A stretch of DNA of 64,000 nucleotides from Scleroderma bovista (lineage: Eukaryota; Basidiomycota; Agaricomycetes; Boletales; Sclerodermataceae): positions 55,268 through 119,267 of the forward strand of contig JAYMGJ010000298.1 of assembly GCA_037178675.1 (NCBI GenBank). Reading direction: 5' to 3'. Below, one piece after another: positions 55,230 through 64,000 of this stretch. Made by a program: the position numbers and the translations under genes. The notes below the pieces were generated by a model. The model was given only the letters and a program-made list of their open reading frames with translations. It did not search any database and was not told the origin of the DNA. How positions within the stretch are numbered: the stretch's first letter is position 1; every line of letters starts with the position of its first letter.

Positions 55230-55640
55230 TGTAACGTGCCCACAAGTCCACGAAGATGCCTCCCCAAGCTCTGCGTGGTCACCAGGTTCGAGCCTTTGAG
55301 ATATGAAAATGCTTTAGACGTAACCCCACTACGTCCAGGAATGCAACACCGCCATTTGCAAGAAAGCCCCGAGCAGCCTAAAAGTGCACTGCAAGACCAG
55401 GAACATGATCGCGAAAACAAGCTCTGCGAACAGCTTCGCGCTTCCATTGCAAACCTGACCAATCAAGATCCCAGCGCACGCCACGAAATCTTCACGGAGG
55501 GTGGGTTCTGTTCTTTTGCAATAGAATGGAGTTAAGTCGCTCTGCAGCTGCCAACGTCTTGACACGTCTGCACTCCGAAAATACGCTGTTGAAGCAACAA
55601 CTTCGAGAGAATCTCCATCACTTTGGTATGCAATTTACCA
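55230..55640 (+). pseudogene. GTPase remnant lacking the G domain
   Basis: The peptide RYENALDVTPLRPGMQHRHL matches GYESGLDVTQPHPEMQSRYL at the start of the GTPase near 58,460-58,520. There, the next residues are the P-loop; here they are ESPEQPKSALQDQEHDRENK, then CEQLRASIANL, a coiled-coil tail. The G domain is absent, apparently by internal deletion, and the frame ends at a stop at 55,535. A further coiled-coil piece (LKQQLRENLHHFG) lies near 55,590-55,625. Confidence 0.6.
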
Positions 55641-56808
55641 CTACCCTAGAGGGGAAGCGTTATCTGAATCTTGGCAGATGAACCGCTGGGAAATTGGTCC
55701 TCGCCCATCCAGGCTGACTCTGCTGTGCCAAAACTGGTCGATGTTATGGACATCACTGATGGTGACCCCATGTATTCCTGATCTGGGCTTGAGGCACCGG
55801 GTAGTCACTGGATGTTGAGCGTAGTGCGTGCGCAGATAGTGATCAGCATGTACACCGTGTAAAGGGGGTCGATTTCTCAGTTCCGTTTGTTTTTCATTCA
55901 TTATATTTCTTGTAAGTGCCAAGATCTGTGATGTGTGAATGTATAGAACCCCTGTCGTACCCCGTGAAGAAAATACCTTGGTTAAAAACGGTGCACATCG
56001 CGGATTGCATAATAGTTCTGGTATTGCCTCATCACAGGTATCACAGTGTTGCCGCGAGGTAAGGTTGAGGTTACCTTGGAGTAAAAGTGGCGATGCACCT
56101 CAGAATCCGAGGTACATGGCCACATGAGGTCACAGTCTACTTTACCCCGAGTTATAACCATGTTAAAAACTAGGGTAGTTAAAAACATCAGTTTTTCACG
56201 GAGCACTAGAGCGGATAGATGACTAGAAGATACTTATTCTTTAGGATCGGACGCATTCACTTACCAGCTTACAACGTGGTGCGACAGTGGACATCTACCA
56301 GGCGCTATGGTCTCATAATCGCCAGGAGTCGCATCTCGTTCGCCGGGCGCTTCTCGAGGAAATCGGAGAGGATTGACAATTGTTGTCCGCGGGCTCTATT
56401 TCAGATTTCTCACGCTCCCAACATGACGATCGAACTATTTATGTACTGCACAGTAGCCGACACCATTGATCAGGTATCCACGCCTCTTGGGGGGCCTCGA
56501 AAGATCAGTCCTGTCGTCGAGGAGAGATCTACTAGTGCGAGGGGTTTGCCAAGAGAGCCTTGTTTGGCTTTGTTGTCAAAATGAGATAGGGATGACACTT
56601 GACAGCGACCCAAGCAAGTAATCATTCTGGACGGTACTTTGTTTCACGACTACCACAGGAACTTTGGCTATGCACGTAGCCAACAGCGGGCTATGCTTGC
56701 TGTGGTTACATGAAGCACTTGACGTGCGTTTTTTTCAGTGTTTATGCGACAATAATGAACATGTATATAGGCGAGCTATGCAACATCATCAAGTTTTCGT
56801 CCAGCCCC
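55641..56808. other. Spacer between the module copies
   Basis: No gene is supported. Small frames on both strands lack domains. It separates the damaged first module from the second. Confidence 0.5.
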
Positions 56809-58348
56809 ATGACCACCTCACAATCTGTTTACGCCCGACTCCTAACACGCGTGGAACCAGAACGGGGATATCCCCTTTGGTTTCCTGAACCTAACAACAG
56901 GTTACCCCCTGAATACCGTGAGGGCGGTCTCCGGATTGGAGACGTAGGCGTGGTGACCGGACGTGGCACCTTTGATGTCTTCTTCAATATATGCCTTCCG
57001 GAGAATCATCCTCTCCATGCAACTTACGGAGTCCCAGATGGATTCAAGCAGGTCGTGCTTGAGGGTCACAATATAGAGAGTATTCAACCTGGAGACCACT
57101 GTGGTCGAGTGATTGCCACTCAGTCCATCCGTCAAAAAAAGGTGACTGTTGGCGCGACTGCGGAAAGCCCCGGGTGAGTAGGGATATCAACAACACCATT
57201 GAACTTTACCTTCATGCACCCATTCTGAAACATTCCCTTGGCAGAACTGTGGCAGGACAGGGTTCCATTGGCATTGAATTTAGCTCGTCCTCAAATGAAG
57301 GCGCCCTCCTTGTGCTCCCCGAAGGCGCTGACCAACACGATCTCTGCAACGTGCGACCTTTCAAAGAAGAAGCGCTGCGATGTGCGAAGTCGTGGTACAA
57401 ATTCGCAGTGACGAAACTTGGACGCATCGGGATCAGTGCCAATGAACTGTATCTCATCACAGGATGTCACAAGACAAGTTCATGGTCGCTTGCGGCCTTC
57501 CATCAACCCAGTCGTAGTTGGGATTTCAGCGCCCGATTCACAGCGGGCAAAATTCTTAATGGTAATATCAGTGCAGCTTATTCTTGGCAGATGTCGTCTG
57601 CTGTTCCTTGGCGCATTGGACCACAACCCTATGATGCAGCCCAAAACCAGACTGTTTTTATCCGTGGCTACAAGATTGCTATCAGAGAAAGCATTCTCGC
57701 ACTTCTTCTCGGAGACGTGTCTGTATCATATGAATCCCCAAACACTGTTTCTTCTACAGAAAAATCTGCACAACATACTAAAATATGGACAGTGAGCAAG
57801 CGCGAGAATCATCGAACTGGAAGCGTGACAAACACATCACCTGGAGCATCCACTTTGGATCTGGCGCACAAATTTCAATTGTGGGCAGGTACTAGTGTAA
57901 GCGATGAAATACATCAACAAGACGGTCTCTCGTTTGGTTCGGATGTGTCCCTTACATTGATGCCACCGGCGGCCGAGGTAGGCCGAGGCCCTTTGCCACC
58001 ATTGACACAATACTAAATTTATATACCAGATTTACCACCCATCTAATTTACTGCTCAAGTGTATAATGCGGAATGAAGTATCTGCATCTACATGTTTTTC
58101 TTTCTCCACAAATTAATGCTGTTTCCCTCAGTCCGACTGCGAAGTAAGGATCATTCATGATGATATCTGGAGCAATTTGTACCGGGAGGTAATGTTGCTT
58201 TGCTGTCGCCACTCTCACTGAGCAGCTGACAGGGCCATACCCCAAGCTTCCCCAAGGACACGACTTTCCTGAAGACGACAATGAGATAATGAAACTAATC
58301 CACAAATATTATATCCGAGATGGTATCTGCATTCACAAATACAATTAA
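56809..58348 (+). CDS. Basidiomycete-specific uncharacterised protein, copy 2
   Basis: Exons 56,809-57,173; 57,245-57,977; 58,030-58,077; 58,132-58,188; 58,247-58,348 give 434 residues. It carries the same blocks as copy 1: GYPLWFPEPNNRLPPEYREG, IGDVGVVTGRGTFDVFFNIC, EGALLVLPEGADQHDL, ELYLITGCHKTSSWSLAAF, IYHPSNLLLKCIMRNE. The first, third and fourth exons equal copy 1 in length (365, 48, 57 bases). A GT at 58,323 in the last exon could splice to an AG at 58,376 and fuse this protein in frame with the GTPase downstream. Function unknown. Confidence 0.75.
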
Positions 58349-58376
58349 TTTCGGGCTCAAATTAGGGTTTCGTTAG

Positions 58377-59606
58377 CCTATGCATCCCAGGCATTCTACG
58401 AAGATGCATCAACAAGTCATGTGTCGTCATCACATTCGAGCGCTCTGAATAGTTTCTTCAAGTCTTCGGGATATGAGAGCGGTTTAGATGTAACTCAACC
58501 ACATCCAGAAATGCAGTCCCGCTATCTGGTCAAAGTAATTATGTAAGCTTAGCAGGCCAATGCTTTCCCGCTTTACTCGAGCTGACTATGCATCCAGTGT
58601 CATGGGCCCTACGGGAGCTGGAAAGTCTTCTGTCAGTCGTATCTTGCAGTGATCAGGGAATTCACCATGATATAACCAAATTTCAGCTCATTCGCAACTC
58701 AGTGCCGCCAGCTTTAGCCAAAAATATCAAGGTCGCCGGAGATGGCTTCAAGTCTGAAACTAATCAAGTTAAACCTGCATCCTGGGTCACTGAGGATGGC
58801 ACAATAATTGAGCTAGTAGATACCCCTGGTTTCGATGATATTGACTCAGTCACCGATGCAGAAGTCCTCAAAGTGATTACAACCTTCCTAACCAAGTGAG
58901 GCGTGCGTTTCCTTCGTTGATGCGACTCCTTATATATCCTCGTAGGTATGGGGGAAAATCCCAACTTACCAGCCTTATCTATGTCCATCGGATCAGTGAT
59001 ACCCGAGTGGGAGGAACTCTACAACACAAACTGCGGATGTTCCGCGAACTGTGCGGGGCTGATTCGCTGAAGAACGTGGCCATCGTCACGACTATGTGGG
59101 ACGAGGTCACTCCGGAAGAGGGACTGCAACGTGAGCAAGAACTGATGTCGAGAAATAACATGTTCAAGCCCTTACTGGACGAGGGAGCCACCATGATGCG
59201 TCATGAAAGGACTGCGGAGTCTGCAAATAAGGTTATCAACCATCTTCTCGAGAAGAAGGCCACAACCACCCAGATCGTTGGTGGGATTATACAGGAGACG
59301 AAGACACGAGAAGAAACCACGGCAGGTGGGGGACTCCACAGTGAGGCACTCTTGAAAAGATGCAGAGAGGAAGTGGATTTTCCGAAAACGGGGATGGCGC
59401 AGAGGGAGCTTTATAACGGTTACAACTATTCCTGGACTGACCAGGTGATTTTCATCGGCATGGAAGGAACCTTTAGCTTACACTTCATCAGGACGCTCAA
59501 CAGCTGGTTTATAATTGCGCGCAACCGCCTCACACATGCGCCTGGGTTGTCGATCATACACCCTGTGGCCTGCCAGTTTTTCGGCATATGTTCTCGACCC
59601 ACTTGA
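58377..59606 (+). CDS. P-loop GTPase (AIG1/septin-like G domain), C-terminus altered
   Basis: Exons 58,377-58,542; 58,598-58,631; 58,687-58,895; 58,946-59,606. The G domain has G1 VIIVMGPTGAGKSS, G3 ELVDTPGFDD and G4 IVTTMWDEV, with IYVHRISDTRVGGT and FKPLLDEGATMMRHERT typical of fungal proteins annotated as G domain-containing. There is no ATG in the first exon before 58,511; the Ser-rich leader is open back to the stop of the preceding gene and conserved in the remnant at 55,230, so the true start is either 58,511 or, through a fusion intron, 56,809. After TTAGGGLHSEALLKRC the usual coiled-coil tail is missing and the frame runs into the next gene. Confidence 0.7.
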
Positions 59607-59818
59607 GGGATTACCACGGAATCACGGGTAACGACAAAACGCCGTTTTATTGCCAGTGGATGGGATGTGGTGCACTAACAAACAGGGAGAGCATCAGTCG
59701 CCATGTCGCGGAGATGCACTTGCAAACGAGGCATACCTGCCCCTTTTGTAGCGAAAATTTCAGCCGGAAACACACCCTCAACTCTCACATCAGGTCAAAG
59801 CACGATACTACTCAGTGA
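59394..59818 (+). CDS. Small C2H2 zinc-finger protein
   Basis: Exons 59,394-59,444 and 59,504-59,818, joined by a 59-nt intron in phase, give 121 residues beginning MAQRELYNGYNYSWTDQ. Three C2H2-like fingers follow: C-AWVVDHTP-C ... HLRDYH; CQWMGCGALTNRESISRHVA ending MH; CPFCSENFSRKHTLNSHIRS ending KH. Likely a nucleic-acid-binding or transcription factor. Its first exon and intron overlap, in another frame, the end of the GTPase frame. Confidence 0.7.
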
Positions 59819-60934
59819 TATTGGTAGTGAGTACCTCAAACCATCACCTAACATAGCAGTTAATCGGACAGTCAGATTGGCAGGTCGATCAGTATTTATC
59901 CTATGGGTCGACGATATTGTATTCTGTTCGACCTCGCATTCATCTAAGATCAGCTGTGCATGGAAGTGTTGAGGATGGGGCAGAGTATTTCTTTTCAAGC
60001 GACGGACAGCTGGTCATGGTCTTTAGCTGATCAGTTCAGTGATAGTTTGCTATCCCCAAATTGCAGTATGGGTGTCCAGGAGGTCTTTTGCTCTTGCTTT
60101 CAGTCGCGCCAATTTAGCTCGTGCCTTTTCAAGTTCGTCCATAACGCCTAACTGGCAAATGTACATACGGGTACATACTTATTGGGATCACGAGGAGGTT
60201 GTTACTCTGCACTGACGCTGGACGCCAACGCAAAAAAAGTATATCCTTTTACAATTACTATAACCGAACCAAAGAACCAGCCTCGAACGATTATTTGCAT
60301 TTCATTTTCTTTTCTTCTTGCATACGTGCCAGGAGGATCGCAGATGGGATGGGATGGATGATGGGTGCCAGGTGACGATGGGCAGGTGGATGGATATAAG
60401 AAGGAAAAACGGGCTGAAAAGAAAGTCTCTAATTGGGTAGGTGGTTGGACGGGATGGATGGGTACTGTAGGTACGCAGAAGAGATAGGTGAGTACTTATA
60501 GTACGTACGTCATACAGACACGACTTTCGAACGATACAAAAATTACGAAACATATCCAGAGTCAGGAGATGCGCCTTTGGGAATGGTATTACAAACAAGA
60601 ACTCAGGATTGAGGGGATATACCAATCGATCCGATGCATTTTGCCCTTGGGGAATTCTGATGTGGATCCTCGCCCGTGTCATCCAGGTTCGGTGTAACTG
60701 GTGAGGGTGCAGGTAGGCGTGTGATGAGGGAGCAGGGGATAGGAGACACGAGGGGATCGCCACACCGATGATTTAATGTGGGTATGGCGGGAAATGCACT
60801 CGAGTGGAATCAGATCATTTGCCAACAAGATCTCAGGCGGAGACATAGTGAAGCAGAGAGCAACGAGAAAAAAAAACCGTTAACACACAAGAGACAGGTC
60901 ACGGATATTGTCGAAATGTCGACGACCAAGGGAT
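59819..60934. other. Spacer, 3' flank of STE20
   Basis: Convergent intergenic region. A minus open frame at 60,763-60,302 (Pro/Ser/His-rich) lies just past the STE20 stop and is probably untranslated sequence. No gene is supported. Confidence 0.5.
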
Positions 60935-63638
<2,704 letters not shown>

Positions 63639-64000
63639 CTCTGAGTGCTACTCGACCCTGCTCACACCTTGTCCAAAAATCCGAGGAAGGAGCGGAAGGG
63701 AGAGAAGAAAGAGGGAACCGGACTGGCAGAGACTCGACTATAAATGTGGGCAGCTCGACGAGGACAACAACAACGAGACAGGGACGACGGCGGCGATGGC
63801 GACGGCGACGGCAACAACAACGAACGAGGACGGCTTCGACAGCGAGCTCGGTGGCATTATGTCAGCTTTCCCACGCGACAGGGGAGGATCGCCATGGCAT
63901 CCGCTTTCGGACTCGGAATGGCCCCTATCCAAGTCCTCTTCATGGCGCACCAGAGCAAAGACTGCACCCACGGCGAGGACGAGGGCAGACCCGTTCTTCG
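63639..64000. other. STE20 upstream region, no gene seen
   Basis: Contains GACGACGGCGGCGATGG-type trinucleotide runs near 63,780-63,820 that stay open on several frames by composition. It probably holds the STE20 promoter and 5' untranslated region. Confidence 0.5.

Noticed and set aside
60302..60763. Minus-strand 153-codon frame after STE20
   Set aside because: Irregular Pro/Ser/His composition, lies in the 3' flank of STE20, no splice or domain support.

Overview
The window is nuclear DNA of a filamentous basidiomycete, most likely an agaricomycete. Genes carry many short introns (about 45-75 nt), the TEL1, PIF1 and STE20 homologues have fungal architecture, small lineage-specific families occur as tandem pairs, and the transposons are a chromodomain Ty3/Gypsy element, solo LTRs and a tyrosine-recombinase retrotransposon. 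Species cannot be named from the sequence. All exon models were read by hand from splice sites and frame, without RNA evidence.

Bases 1-18,400 are transposon- and repeat-dominated. They hold a low-complexity block whose A/C-rich and G/T-rich arms face each other between short inverted repeats (1-3,360); a diverged solo LTR; two truncated minus-strand retroelement copies (4,305-5,449 and 13,722-15,737, the second split by a solo LTR with a perfect 5-bp duplication); a complete, apparently intact 6.3-kb Gypsy chromovirus with identical 371-bp LTRs (7,053-13,388); and another solo LTR with a perfect 5-bp duplication (16,055-16,678). Only weak small genes lie between them.

Bases 19,100-30,700 hold duplicated gene sets: two tandem DUF676-type lipases, then a two-gene coiled-coil unit (23,425-25,354) followed by a decayed second copy (26,533-28,140). 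Bases 31,090-33,347 encode a PIF1-family helicase. A tyrosine-recombinase retroelement (33,792-37,865; gag-like, RT-RNase H, recombinase) follows, then two tandem F-box genes (38,627-42,692).

The rest is mostly genic. A ten-exon TEL1/ATM kinase of about 3,046 residues occupies 42,812-52,423 on the minus strand. Next comes a duplicated module made of an uncharacterised basidiomycete protein and a P-loop GTPase; in the first copy the GTPase has lost its G domain, and in the second the two coding regions can be joined in frame by a short intron. A small C2H2 zinc-finger gene and an STE20/PAK kinase (60,935-63,638, minus) close the window.

The most interesting signals are a self-priming layout in the Gypsy element (an 11-nt 5' RNA segment complementary to its primer site, 37 bp from a TATA box) with a frameshift heptamer at the gag stop; more than 1.2 kb of overlapping open frames in the recombinase retroelement; the possible protein-GTPase fusion intron; and the foldback-like low-complexity block.
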